Shown here in pieces: positions 9,788 through 21,000 of a stretch of 42,845 nt of DNA. Position 1 is the first letter of the stretch, and every line of letters begins with the position of its first letter. The stretch covers positions 1-42,845 of the forward strand of contig JAADGN010000019.1 of assembly GCA_013152325.1 (NCBI GenBank). The letters run 5' to 3'. Made by a program: the position numbers and the translations under genes. Source of the stretch: Chloroflexota bacterium (GTDB lineage Bacteria > Chloroflexota > Anaerolineae > Anaerolineales > Villigracilaceae). A model generated the notes under the pieces. The model made no database searches and had not been told where the DNA came from. It saw nothing but the letters and a program-made list of their open reading frames with translations.

Positions 9788-10327
9788 ATGCAAACGGTCA
9801 AAATGGTGGTGACAGGCCCCTTCAGCGCCGGAAAAACAGAGTTCATTCAATCGGTGAGCGAAATTGACGTTGTCTCGACCGAACGAAAGATTTCTTCCGA
9901 TGGCGAAAAGATGGTCAAGGAAGCGACCACAGTTGCGATGGACTTTGGCCGTATCACTGTGGACGAAGACTTGGTGCTGTACCTTTTTGGCACGCCGGGC
10001 CAGAAGCGTTTCGACTTTATGTGGGAAATTCTCTCCGAAGGTATGTTGGGTTTCATTGTTATGGTGGACAGCGCTCGTCCGGAGACCTTCCGCGAGGCGC
10101 GTGGTATTCTGCAAACTTTCCGCGCTTACGCGCCTACGCCCTACGTCGTGGCTGCCAACAAGCAGGATGCAGAAGATGCCTGGGAAGTCGATGATATGCG
10201 TCACGCGCTGCGGCTGGATTCAAAGATCAAGCTGCTGCCCTGCGTCGCTACCAACCGCAAATCTGTCAAGACAGTCCTGCTGGAATTGCTGTACAGCATC
10301 TTGGCTGAGATGGAGTCCGGAGGGTAG
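9788..10327 (+). CDS. Small Ras/Arf-like GTPase of the MglA/CvnD type
   Basis: G1 GPFSAGKT, TTVAMDFGRI, G3-like FGTPGQKRFDFMWE, G4 NKQD; ATG at 9788 within ORF 9512-10327. Confidence 0.9.
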   Translation: MQTVKMVVTGPFSAGKTEFIQSVSEIDVVSTERKISSDGEKMVKEATTVAMDFGRITVDEDLVLYLFGTPGQKRFDFMWEILSEGMLGFIVMVDSARPETFREARGILQTFRAYAPTPYVVAANKQDAEDAWEVDDMRHALRLDSKIKLLPCVATNRKSVKTVLLELLYSILAEMESGG

Positions 10328-10348
10328 GGCTCCGGTTTTTGGATCGCC

Positions 10349-11149
10349 GTGTCCTCAATTACCACTGATCAAGGCATAGTTCATTACGAAGTTTATGGAC
10401 GTGGGCGTCCAGTCATCTTGTTGCATGGGTGGCTGGGTTCGTGGGGGTTATGGCAGGAAACCATGGCCTATTTGGGCCGTTATTATCGCACTTATGCATT
10501 GGATTTCTGGGGGTTTGGCGAATCGGGCAAGAAGCGCGAGACTTACGCCGTACAGGATTTTGTCAGTCTGGTTGACCAATTCATGGAAAGGTTGGGCATC
10601 GTCCGCGCGCCGCTGGTCGGGCACAGCATGGGCGGCACGGTCAGCCTTTCGGTTGCCATCCAGTATCCGGAGCGGGTCAGCAAAGTCGTGGTCATCGGCT
10701 CTCCGATCGTCGGTTCGTCGCTGGCCTGGCCGCTGAAATTGTCTGGCTACCGGGCGGTCGCCTTTATGCTTTTCAATGTCATGTGGGGCTTTCGCCTGGG
10801 GATGCGCATCGCTTCGCCGTTCATCAGCCGGGATCCGCGTTTCCCCGAGATGATGGATCGCGACCTTTCCCGCACCACCCTGGAATCCTTCCTGTTGAGC
10901 ATTGCCTCCCTGCGCCGCACGGACCTGAGTCCGATGTTGCCGCAGATCAAAGTCCCGGCGCTGGGCATGTTTGGCGCCCTGGACAACATCGTCAATCCCG
11001 GCCAATGGCAGCCGATGCAGGCCGGTATCCCTCGCGTGCAGATCGAACGATTCCCCGATGCCGGCCATTTCATCATGCTGGACGAGCCGGACGAGTTCAT
11101 GCGGAAGTTGAAAACATTCCTGGACGAAGAGCAGCCGCCGAATGAGTGA
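10349..11149 (+). CDS. Alpha/beta-fold hydrolase (GHSMGG nucleophile elbow)
   Basis: LLHGWLGSWGLW, DFWGFGESGK, LVGHSMGGTVSL, DAGHFIMLDEP. Confidence 0.92.
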   Translation: MSSITTDQGIVHYEVYGRGRPVILLHGWLGSWGLWQETMAYLGRYYRTYALDFWGFGESGKKRETYAVQDFVSLVDQFMERLGIVRAPLVGHSMGGTVSLSVAIQYPERVSKVVVIGSPIVGSSLAWPLKLSGYRAVAFMLFNVMWGFRLGMRIASPFISRDPRFPEMMDRDLSRTTLESFLLSIASLRRTDLSPMLPQIKVPALGMFGALDNIVNPGQWQPMQAGIPRVQIERFPDAGHFIMLDEPDEFMRKLKTFLDEEQPPNE

Positions 11150-11771
11150 TTCCATGCCAGCGTATTATTATCCTAACCGCATGGGGAGGATCATTCTGCT
11201 GGCAATGGAGGAGATCATCGGGCAGAACGGCGTCAATGCCGTCTTGAATCTGGCTTCGCTCTCGTCGATGATCGATCGTTACCCTCCCCGTAACCGGGAT
11301 TTACAAATCCCTTTTGAGACCATCAGTAGTATCCAGTCAACGCTGGAGCAGATTTACGGGCCGCATGGTGGACGCGGACTGGCCCTGCGCACCGGACGCG
11401 CCTGTTTCAAATACGGGATGCGTGAATTTGGTCCCCAACTGGGGTTGACGGACATGGCTTTCCGCCTGCTGCCGTTATCGACGAAATTGCGTCTCGGCAG
11501 CCGGGTGTTTGCGTCTCTTTTCAACCGGCACACCGATCAACGCGTCCGGCTGGAGGAACAGCCCGGGCAGATCCACTGGCACATCGAGCGCTGCCCCTTG
11601 TGCTGGGGCCGCCACACCGACGAACCGGTCTGTCACCTGGCCGTAGGACTGTTGCAGGAGTCCCTTTACTGGGTGAGTGGTGGTAAGATATTTAACGTTG
11701 AAGAAACTCACTGTATTGCACGCGGTGATCCGGCCTGCACGATTGTCATTGACCGCATCCCCATAACCTGA
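11142..11771 (+). CDS. V4R (4-vinyl reductase) domain protein
   Basis: C-terminal CPLCWG..PVCHLAVGLLQESLYW...EETHCIARGDPACTIVI matches the V4R Cys pattern; overlaps the upstream gene by 8 nt. Confidence 0.82.
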   Translation: MSDSMPAYYYPNRMGRIILLAMEEIIGQNGVNAVLNLASLSSMIDRYPPRNRDLQIPFETISSIQSTLEQIYGPHGGRGLALRTGRACFKYGMREFGPQLGLTDMAFRLLPLSTKLRLGSRVFASLFNRHTDQRVRLEEQPGQIHWHIERCPLCWGRHTDEPVCHLAVGLLQESLYWVSGGKIFNVEETHCIARGDPACTIVIDRIPIT

Positions 11772-11775
11772 ACTC

Positions 11776-13053
11776 ATGCTGAAGATCATCCTCCAAGCCC
11801 CTCGACCACTTCCGCCGTTCAATGAGCCGGCGCGGGATTTGCGCATTCAGAATCAGCCGTTGTGGCTGCTCCAGCGCAACCTGCTGGCCCCGTATACGAC
11901 GCGTGAACTGGAATTGAAGCCCGGCCAGCGCCTCCCGCAGACGCGCGAGGAGATGCTGGTCTACCGCGACAATCTGTTTTTCGATCAGGGCTACATTCGC
12001 GCTTTCCTGGCAACTGCCAGAAAACGCGGCCGCGCCAGCCGGGCGGCTTTTTCATCTGAAGACCCGGCCTTCCGTGAACACGCGCTGCCGCTTTCCACAT
12101 CGTACACACCGGCCGGGAATCTGTATTTGGCCGATCTGTGGTATTACCCGCGCGGCCCGGTCGCGGATGCACGTCCGCTGGTGGTCGACATGCAAGCGCG
12201 CGAGGTGGGGTACTACCATGTTCCCACCTACATGGCTGACGAGAGCGGCGACTTGGTCTTCCAGGTGCCATTGCGCGCGCTGTTGGCAATCGATTCGTGG
12301 GTGCATATTTTCATCGCGGACGTGGTCTTTGGCATGTTCGCACGCGGGGCGCGTTTTGAAAAACGCCTGAACGAAGACCTGTTGTACAAATTGAAGATAT
12401 TGAGCACGGCGCTTTATGAGGGCCGGCAAATATTGGAATGTTCAGAGTTGGTCAAGGTGGGCAAGAACTGTATTATCGACCCGCGTGCCGTCATTCACGG
12501 CCCGACGACGATTGGCGATAACGTCACCGTCGGTGCGGGCGCAGTCATCGAGAATTGCATCATCGGGGATAATGTCAATATTTCTCAGGATGTGCAGCTC
12601 ATGCTCTCGGTCGTCGGGGACGGCACGTTTTTGCCCTTCCGGGCGGCGTTGTTCATGACCACGATTATGGACAACAGCATGGTTGCTCAAAATACTTGTT
12701 TGCAGATGTGCGTGGTGGGGCGCAACACCTTTATCGGCGCGGGGTCCACGTTTACGGACTATAACCTGATTCCGGCTCCCATTCGCGCCCTGGATGGTAA
12801 CGACGAGCTGAAGATCTCAAACCGTCCTGTCATGGGCAGTTGTGTGGGACATAACTGCCGCCTCGGCTCCGGATTGGTCATTTATCCGGCGCGGACGATT
12901 GAATCGGACGTGGTGCTGGCTGCCTCCAAAGAGCGGCGCGTGATCATGAAAGACATCCGTTACGAAGACAGCGACCATCATCACTTGCGTTTGGGGTATT
13001 TGCATCGCTCCCCGTATCATCAATCAGGCGAATCAGAGGTGGAATCTTGGTAA
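11776..13053 (+). CDS. Left-handed beta-helix (hexapeptide repeat) protein, GlmU/acyltransferase-like
   Basis: VGKNCIIDPRAVIHGPTTIGDNVTVGAGAVIENCIIGDNVNI hexapeptide repeats; unassigned N-terminal about 200 aa. Confidence 0.8.
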   Translation: MLKIILQAPRPLPPFNEPARDLRIQNQPLWLLQRNLLAPYTTRELELKPGQRLPQTREEMLVYRDNLFFDQGYIRAFLATARKRGRASRAAFSSEDPAFREHALPLSTSYTPAGNLYLADLWYYPRGPVADARPLVVDMQAREVGYYHVPTYMADESGDLVFQVPLRALLAIDSWVHIFIADVVFGMFARGARFEKRLNEDLLYKLKILSTALYEGRQILECSELVKVGKNCIIDPRAVIHGPTTIGDNVTVGAGAVIENCIIGDNVNISQDVQLMLSVVGDGTFLPFRAALFMTTIMDNSMVAQNTCLQMCVVGRNTFIGAGSTFTDYNLIPAPIRALDGNDELKISNRPVMGSCVGHNCRLGSGLVIYPARTIESDVVLAASKERRVIMKDIRYEDSDHHHLRLGYLHRSPYHQSGESEVESW

Positions 13054-13056
13054 GCA

Positions 13057-14148
13057 ATGGATAGTTTTGCCTTTATCATTCATCCGATTGACCCTAAACG
13101 GGATGTCAGCCGAAAGTACCCTTTTCTGGGGCGTGTGCTCAGTGAACGTCAAATTGATTTTTTCTCGACATTTTTCCCTCCGGTCTACATTTCCGAGATC
13201 GAGGGAATTACGTCCGAGGCCACCGGCAAGCAGATCAAAGGCTGGTTCATAGCGTGCCCGTTCACGCCGCGACGCATGCTGGCGTTGCCAGAAAAGACAG
13301 TTTATCGTAAGATTATTCAGACCGGACGTTTATCCGAGCGTCTGGGTGCGGATATTCTTGGCCTGGGCGCATTCACGTCCGTGGTCGGAGACGCCGGGAT
13401 TACTATCGCGAAGGCGCTGGATGTACCGGTCACGACGGGTGATTCGTACACCGTGGCGATTGCTGTGCAAGCCATTCGCAAGGCGGCGGAGTTGATGGGG
13501 ATTTCACTGCGCAACGCGACCGCGGCGGTGGTCGGCGCGGGCGGAGCGATTGGCCGGGTCTGCGCTGAATTGCTGGCTGATGATGTCGCCCGTTTATATC
13601 TGATCGGCCGCCATATGGGGCCGCTGGAGGAAGTCCAGACTGCGTTACAGCCCTCGGCGCGGGCGGAACTGGTCGCCAGCACGGACATGTCTGTCCTTTC
13701 GGATGCCCGGTTGATCTTGACGGTGACCAGCGCGGTACATCAGGAAGTCATCCGCCCGGAGCATCTTCAACCGGGCAGCGTGGTTTGCGACGTGGCGCGG
13801 CCTCGCGATGTTTCTGTAATGGTAGCCGCGGCAAGAGATGATATATTAGTAATAGACGGCGGTATGGTGGATGTTCCAGGCCCCGTTGACTTTCACTTTA
13901 ATTTTGGTTTTCCACCTGGCAAAGCTTATGCCTGCATGGCTGAGACGATGGCGCTGGTATTGGAAGGTCGTTTGGAAGATTACACATTGGGCAAGCATAT
14001 CACGCGCAGCCGTGTGGACGAAATTACGATGATCGCGGAGAAACATGGTTTCCGTCTGAGCGGTTTTCGCTCTTTTGAAAAAGAAGTAACGCCGGAACAA
14101 ATCGAAGCTGTACGCCAGAGCGCCCGCAGGGCGCAGCGGCGCAACTAG
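13057..14148 (+). CDS. NAD(P)-dependent reductase resembling long-chain acyl-ACP reductase (AAR) / shikimate-dehydrogenase-like Rossmann protein
   Basis: LGAFTSVVGDAGITIAKALDVPVTTGDSYTVA, Rossmann VVGAGGAIGRVCAELL, conserved-looking YACMAETM. Confidence 0.7.
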   Translation: MDSFAFIIHPIDPKRDVSRKYPFLGRVLSERQIDFFSTFFPPVYISEIEGITSEATGKQIKGWFIACPFTPRRMLALPEKTVYRKIIQTGRLSERLGADILGLGAFTSVVGDAGITIAKALDVPVTTGDSYTVAIAVQAIRKAAELMGISLRNATAAVVGAGGAIGRVCAELLADDVARLYLIGRHMGPLEEVQTALQPSARAELVASTDMSVLSDARLILTVTSAVHQEVIRPEHLQPGSVVCDVARPRDVSVMVAAARDDILVIDGGMVDVPGPVDFHFNFGFPPGKAYACMAETMALVLEGRLEDYTLGKHITRSRVDEITMIAEKHGFRLSGFRSFEKEVTPEQIEAVRQSARRAQRRN

Positions 14149-14167
14149 ACGTTGTTGGGAGGCTCGT

Positions 14168-15073
14168 ATGGGAAAAGCCCGCCTTTTGGTCGTCGAAGAC
14201 GACGCTGATATTGCCAATATGCTGAAGATCTACTTTGGCGGCTTGGATTTTGATGTGGACATCGCGCCGCGCGGATCGGTTGCATTGGAGAAAACGCGGC
14301 AAGTATTGCCTCATTTGATCATTCTGGACATCATGCTGCCGGATATTGACGGCTACGAGGTCTGCCGTACACTGCGTACCAGCACGCGTACCAGCCATAT
14401 CCCGGTCATCTTCCTGACGCAGAAGGATGAGCGCAGCGATAAGCTCCAGGGGCTGGAATTGGGCGCGGATGACTACATCACCAAGCCATTCGACATCGAA
14501 GAGCTTAAGTTGCGCGTCCAGGGAGCCATTCGTCGCGCTGAGCGCGAGAGCCTGACCGATCCTCGCTCTGGACTTCCGGCCGGGCATCTGATCGAGGAGC
14601 AGCTACGCCGCATCATCCGTGAGGAGAGTTGGGCGTTGATGGATGTGCGTCTCAACCACTTCGATTCATTCAAGGATGTCTACGGTTTTGTGGCTGGCGA
14701 TGACGTATTGCGCTTCACGGCCATGTTGTTGGGCGAAGTCGTGGACGAACTGGGCACTGCGGATGATTTCATCGGCCACGCGGGTGGCGACAATTTCATA
14801 ATCATCACCACTGAAGATGCTGCCCGAACGATCAAGCAGCGCCTGAAAGACCGTTTTGTGGAAGAGGTGCAAGCCCACTACAACTTTATGGATCGTCAGC
14901 AAGGCTTTGTGCAAACAGCCAATTCAGACGGGGAGATGGAGAAGGCGCCGTTGATGACACTGGCCGTCGGGATCATTACACCCAAACAGCATACTTTTGC
15001 AGATATCCGCGAGATTACAGAGATGGCGGCCGAGGTGCGCCGGCAGGATACCACAAGCGTTTCCAGGGGCTGA
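14168..15073 (+). CDS. Response regulator with degenerate GGDEF output domain
   Basis: Receiver VVEDDADIANML...IILDIMLPDIDGYEV...GADDYITKPF; GGDEF-like domain with GGDNF. Confidence 0.88.
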   Translation: MGKARLLVVEDDADIANMLKIYFGGLDFDVDIAPRGSVALEKTRQVLPHLIILDIMLPDIDGYEVCRTLRTSTRTSHIPVIFLTQKDERSDKLQGLELGADDYITKPFDIEELKLRVQGAIRRAERESLTDPRSGLPAGHLIEEQLRRIIREESWALMDVRLNHFDSFKDVYGFVAGDDVLRFTAMLLGEVVDELGTADDFIGHAGGDNFIIITTEDAARTIKQRLKDRFVEEVQAHYNFMDRQQGFVQTANSDGEMEKAPLMTLAVGIITPKQHTFADIREITEMAAEVRRQDTTSVSRG

Positions 15074-15084
15074 GGTTCCATTCT

Positions 15085-18000
15085 GTGATTTTGCAAGGGC
15101 TGGGCCTGGGCATCGAACTCCTATTGCTCGGACTGGTATTGATCGTACTGGTCTGGGTTTTATCGCGTTTGGTTACCCGACTTCAGCCCACTTTCCAATC
15201 TGCAATCCAACCATCATCTGTTGATATTCCTGAACATACGGATGCCGTACTGGTGATCCAACCCGGCGGACGGGTTGAGTATGTCAACGCGATTGCACGA
15301 CAGTGGTTTAATCTGAACGAGAATGAACAGCCAGACCTGGAACGGCTGGCGCGGCGCGCCCGTCCCAGCGACGACTTTCTGCGCCTGTGCACCGCGGAGG
15401 GCCAGACGCGCTTTTCAATCGGCGGGCGGTTGGTGGAAGGCGTCTCCTATCAGGTGCCTGGGCCGTATCCGGTCATGCTGCTCTCGCTGCGTCAACCGGA
15501 AATTGCGTCGGGGCTGGCGGAGGCCGGCGATGTGTCCGGTTCGGTTCTTCGCATCATCACGGACTTCGGTCAGGCGATTGCTGCCAACTTGAATTTGGAC
15601 GCCACCCTGTGGGCTGTCCTGGAGAATATCGAGCGACTGATCCCCGCGGATGTTTTGGAAATCAAGATATGGGATCAGGCGAGTCAAAGGCTCGTTCCCT
15701 ATCGCTTCAGCAGCCTGAATGGCACGACTCGTCAATTGGAGAGAAGCACCGAGACGCGCTTCGGGGCGTATTCCGAATACCTGGTTGCCAAAAAACAGCC
15801 GCTATTTGTCCCCGATACGCAAGCTTTTACCGAGGTGCGTTTTACAGAAGGAACTGGGCAGTATCCGATCCGCTCCTATATCGGCATTCCGCTTCAGGCC
15901 GGGGGCGAGTTGGTCGGCATATTGGAGGCGGGTCAGATCGCTGTCGATGCCTATGCGCGCGAAGACCTGGACATTATCCAACTGATCGCCGGGCAGGCCG
16001 CGACAGCCATTCGCAACGCGTTGCTGTACGAGAATGAACAGCGGCGCGCAGCCGAACTTTCGGGGTTGGCAAATCTGGCTCAGTCGGTTGGCTCCTTGCA
16101 GGACGCGCAGGACTTCTTTGGCCGTCTGGTAAAGAGTATCGTTTCCCTGTTCGACGTAAAAATCCTGGGCTTTTTGCTCTACGACGAGAATCGGCGAATG
16201 CTGGAGGGGCAAGTGCCCTTTGAAGGAATTCCAGCGCACGTGGTCGAGATCTATCACGCCGTCGTGCCCGCTGGAAGCCCGGCTGCGAAGATCATCTCGG
16301 CGCGCGAAACTCTGCTGACGGAGGAAGCCACGGAAGATGAGCGGTGGCGCGATCTGAACTTGCATGACGTGGCTCAAGCGGCCAGCTTGCATGAATCGGC
16401 GCTGGTGCCCTTGGTGTCTGGCGGACGTTTTCTGGGTTACCTGCAACTTTCCAATCATCGTCAGGGCAAGACAGCTTTCTCTCAAGACGAATTGCGTTTG
16501 ATGGAGATCGTCGCCAACCAGGCTGCGACGATCATCGACAATGCAGCCCTTATGCAGCAGACCCGCCGACGCGCCCAACGCTCGGAAGCCTTGCGCAGGA
16601 TTGCCAGTTTGGCTGCCTCCTCGGCGACGATGGATGAGATCCTCCGTTTTTCTTTGCGGGAATTGGCGCAACTTCTTCAAGCCGATTCGGCTGTGATCTT
16701 TCTCCTGGATGAACGCCAGGGTACCTTGAATGCCCATCTGGATTCACTTTGGGGGGTCTCAGAGGAGAGCCTGAAATTATTCTCGCAGTTGTATGTGGAC
16801 GACCCACAATATCGCTTCACGGTCACGGGCAGTCAGCGTGCCTTTATTTCAGGGCATTTGAGCCGGGACAGGCGTGTTTTGCAGCTCTATCGTCCGATGG
16901 TGGAGACCTCGCAGATGGAATCGGCAGTTGTCGTTCCTCTGGTCGTTCGAGAGCGCAGCATTGGCGAGTTGATGATCACCAGCCGGAAAACGGACTTTTT
17001 CAACGATTACGATCTCCAGGTCGTTGCGACGGTCGCCGGTCAACTGGCCGTTGCGATCGAAGAATCCAGCCGATCTGCGCAAACGGACGAAAGCCTGCGG
17101 ACGCGCGTCGACCAGTTGGTTGCCCTTTCACGCGTCAGCCGTGAACTGAACACGACCCTGGATTTGGATCAACTGCTCCAGGTCGTATACGATGAAGGTC
17201 TGCGTACCACGCGGGCTGATTGCGGCACGATTACGCTCTTTGACCTGAACGGAGCGCAGGACGACCCGCGCGTGAGCCTGTCCCTGGGTTGTTTGCATGA
17301 CGATCAACTTACGGATCTCGAGCGTGCCGCGGTCCAGAACGGCAGGCCGATCCTCGTCGCCGATTCCAAGAACGGGGAGTATCCTGCCAGTCATGACGGC
17401 GTTCGCTCTGCACTGGTGGCGCCCATTGCCCATCAGGGAAAGACCGCTGGTCTGATCCATCTGCATTCCGATGCCCCGAATCATTTCGATGACGCATCGT
17501 TGGACTTTATCCAAACGCTGGCCGTCCAGGCGGCGATTGCTTTGGGAAATGTTCATCGTTATCACGAACAGATGCGTCATGGTGAATTGCTCCGCCGCCG
17601 TGCGGAAACCCTTTCCAAGCTGCTTGAGACCACGTACACCCTTGACCCGGATCAGCCGCTGGAAAGCGCTCTGGAGGCGATAGCCCGCGGCATTCACGAG
17701 TCGACGCCCTTCCAGGTGGTCCTGGTCAGCGTCTATGAGCCGGATACAGGCATGTTGCGTCGCGTGACCGGCGTCGGCATCCCGCCTGAGACGTTGAACG
17801 AGTTGAAAGCCCGCAAGCAGCCCCTGACGAGCATCCAGCAATTGCTCAAGCCCGAATTCCAAATCGGACGCGCGTACTACATCCCGGCGGATGAGACCCC
17901 GGTCGTGCCGACGGATGTGCACATGGTCACCCTGCCGTCTGCGGGGATGGATGAAAAGCCGAATGCCTGGAATCCGAACGACTTCCTGCTTTTCCTGCTC

Positions 18001-21000
18001 GAAGACCAAACCGGGAACCCGCTGGGGTTGATCAGTTTGGACCAGCCGAGCGACGGCATGCGTCCGGACCATGCCACGATTGAGTCGATCGAGATTTTTG
18101 CTGCCCAAGCATCGCTGGTCATCAGCAGTCAATACCGCCTGAATGATTTCAAGGGACGCATTGAAGCGCTCTCTTCCGGGATGGAACGCCAGCAGCGCTT
18201 GTTGAGCGTCAGCCAGAATGATCTGCCGATCTTGCTGCACAAGGACCTGGAGCAGACGATAACCGTCCAAAACCTGGAGCGGCGCACGCAGCGTATCCGC
18301 GCCGGGTTAAAGATCACCGAGACGGTCAGCCGCCAATTGGACGCTTCATCTGCCTTGCTGGCGCTGGGCCGTGAGATCCTTACCCACCTCGGCATGTCGG
18401 TCGCGCTGGTTGCCGAAGATACGCCCGAAGGCCCGCACCTTTTGCATGTTTTGGGCAACGTGCCGCGCGCCACCAATCCCGAAGCATTGTTCGGCCAGCG
18501 CAACCCTCTGCGAACTTGCCTGCAAACGGGCGAGACTTTGGTGGTCATGAACCTGGACGAGAACGATGAGTGGCGCGAGACGCCGTTGCTCAGCGCGCTG
18601 CATGCCAAGGGCTTCTTGAGTTTGCCCGTCAAGGTGGACGGTAAGACCGTGGCTGCGGTGCTGGCGATCAGTCTGGAGCCGATGCCGGCCCTGGCAGAGG
18701 AAGATCAACAGGTCTACTTCCAGATCGCCCGGCAGGCTTCCGTTATTCTCCAGAATATCGACCTGCTCAACGAGACCCGCCGCCGCTTGCAGGAAGTTAA
18801 CCTGTTACTGGACTTCAGCCGCCGTTTGAGCGGACTTGACCCGGTCAGCATTGTCAAGGCGTTGTTGGAGAGCGCTTTGCGTGTGATCTCGGCTGCGCAT
18901 GCCGGGGTGGTGCTGCTTTGGGACGACCGGCGGGAGCAGTTGGTCCCGAGGGCTGTTCTGAATTACGCGGATAACGACAGCATGATGGAAATTACCTATC
19001 ATGCAGGGGAGGCGCTCCCCGGCACTGTCTTCGCGGAGCGGCGGCCTCGCAACGTGGACGAAGTTAACTTCGCCCGGGATTACACCCTCTCGGCGACACA
19101 TCTTTTGTATTATCGTCAGGCGACCGGCGGTCGCTTGCCCGTTTCCAGTTTGCTGATCCCGATCCAGATGGGCGATCATTGCCTGGGCGTGCTGGTTCTG
19201 GACAATTTCAACAAAGCGTCCGCGTTCCAGGCTGAAGATGAAGCCCTGCTGCTCTCGCTGTCACAGCAGGTTGCGCTTTCCCTGGAAAACGTACGCCTGG
19301 TGAAAGCGACCGAAGAACGCGCCGGCCAATTGCAGGCGCTGACGGGCGTCGCGGCGACGATCACTTCCAGTTTGCAAAGCGGTGAACTGGTCGCTTTGTT
19401 GCTCGATCAGTTGGGAGCGGTCATCCCCTTTGATACGGCCACTCTCTGGCTGCACGATCAGGATCACCTGTCGGTTGCCGCGGCGCGCGGCTTCCCGGAC
19501 AGTGAAGAGCGCATTGGCCTGACTGTGGCCGTCGAAGACAGCGCTTTGTTCAACGAAATGATCCGCACCGGTCAGGGCATCGCGATCTCGGACGTGCGTG
19601 AAGACCCGCGTTTCCCGGCCTTGGTTGAAGCCGAGCGGTTGTCCTGGCTGGGCATTCCGCTGATTTCAAAAGGCGAGGTGACCGGCGCTATTGCCCTCGA
19701 AAAAGAGGATGCGAATTTTTACACGCCGACTCATATCCAGGTTGCGAAGACGTTCGCCGGGCAGGCGGCTGTGGCGCTGGAGAACGCCCGTCTGTACGAG
19801 GACAGCCTGGGACGAGCGGCGGAACTCGACCAGCGTTCACAACGTTTGGCGTTGCTCAACCGCTTCTCGGCGGAGTTGAGCGGCTCGCTGAATGCCGACC
19901 AGGTGCTCTGGCTGACAGCAGAAGAGTTGCTGCGGGCGTTGAATGCCAGCCAGGTTTCCGTGATCGTCTTCGAACGCGGACAGGCTCTTTTGAAGGATAT
20001 TTTGCCGGAGACCAAACGCGCTCGACCGGAGGATTTGCCCCAGCCTTTGCCCGAAACGCCCCTCTTCGAGCGTTTGCGCGAGTCGCTGGGGGTGTTCACC
20101 ACGGACGATGTGCAGGCCGAGGCCGAACTTGATGAGTTGGCAGATCTCCTGGGCGAGACCAGGGCTTTGATGGCGTTGCCCCTTTCCAGCGGCGAAGCGA
20201 TGCACGCCTTGCTGTTCATCCAGATGGAGGGTGATTTCCGCTTCAGCCCAAACGAGATCGAGTTGGCGCGCACGATTGGCAACCAGGCTTCTATCGCGCT
20301 GGAAAATGCCCGCCTGTATCAGTCCACGCTTTCGACGGCTGAACGACTGGCGATCATCAACCAGGTCAGCGCTGAGATCAGCGCCAGCCTGGACCCGGAA
20401 AAGATTTACGTCGCGGTTCACGAAGCGGCCAAACGCCTGATGCCGGTCGAATCCTTTGTGATCGCCTTGTTGAACGAGAAAGAACAGGTGATTGACGGCG
20501 TTTATCTGGTGGACCATGATGAACGTTCGCAAACCATGAGCCTGCCGCTCGACCAGGGGCTGAGCGGACAGGTGATCGCTACCGGCGAACCATTATTGAT
20601 CCACGGCTCTGACCTGGTGGATGAGATGGGCGGCGTCACAGGCGGGGATTTGGGTACGCCGCGCTCCATCCTGGCTGTGCCGATGCAGATAGGCGAGCAG
20701 GTCGTCGGGATGCTCTCGGCGCAGAGTTACCAGGTCAACGTTTATACGGAGGATGACCAGCAGATTCTGAGTACGCTGGCGAACCAGGCCATCATCGCCA
20801 TTCAAAATGGACGCCTGTTTGCCGAAACCCAGCGCCTGGCGGAAGAACTCGAACAGCGCGTCATCGAACGTACCGCACAATTGGAACGGGAGCAGAAGAA
20901 TACAGAGACGCTGCTGAACATTCTTACCGAAGTCTCCGCCAGCCTCGACCTCGACCGGGCGCTCAATCGCACCCTGGCTTTGCTTAATGATGCCACCGGT

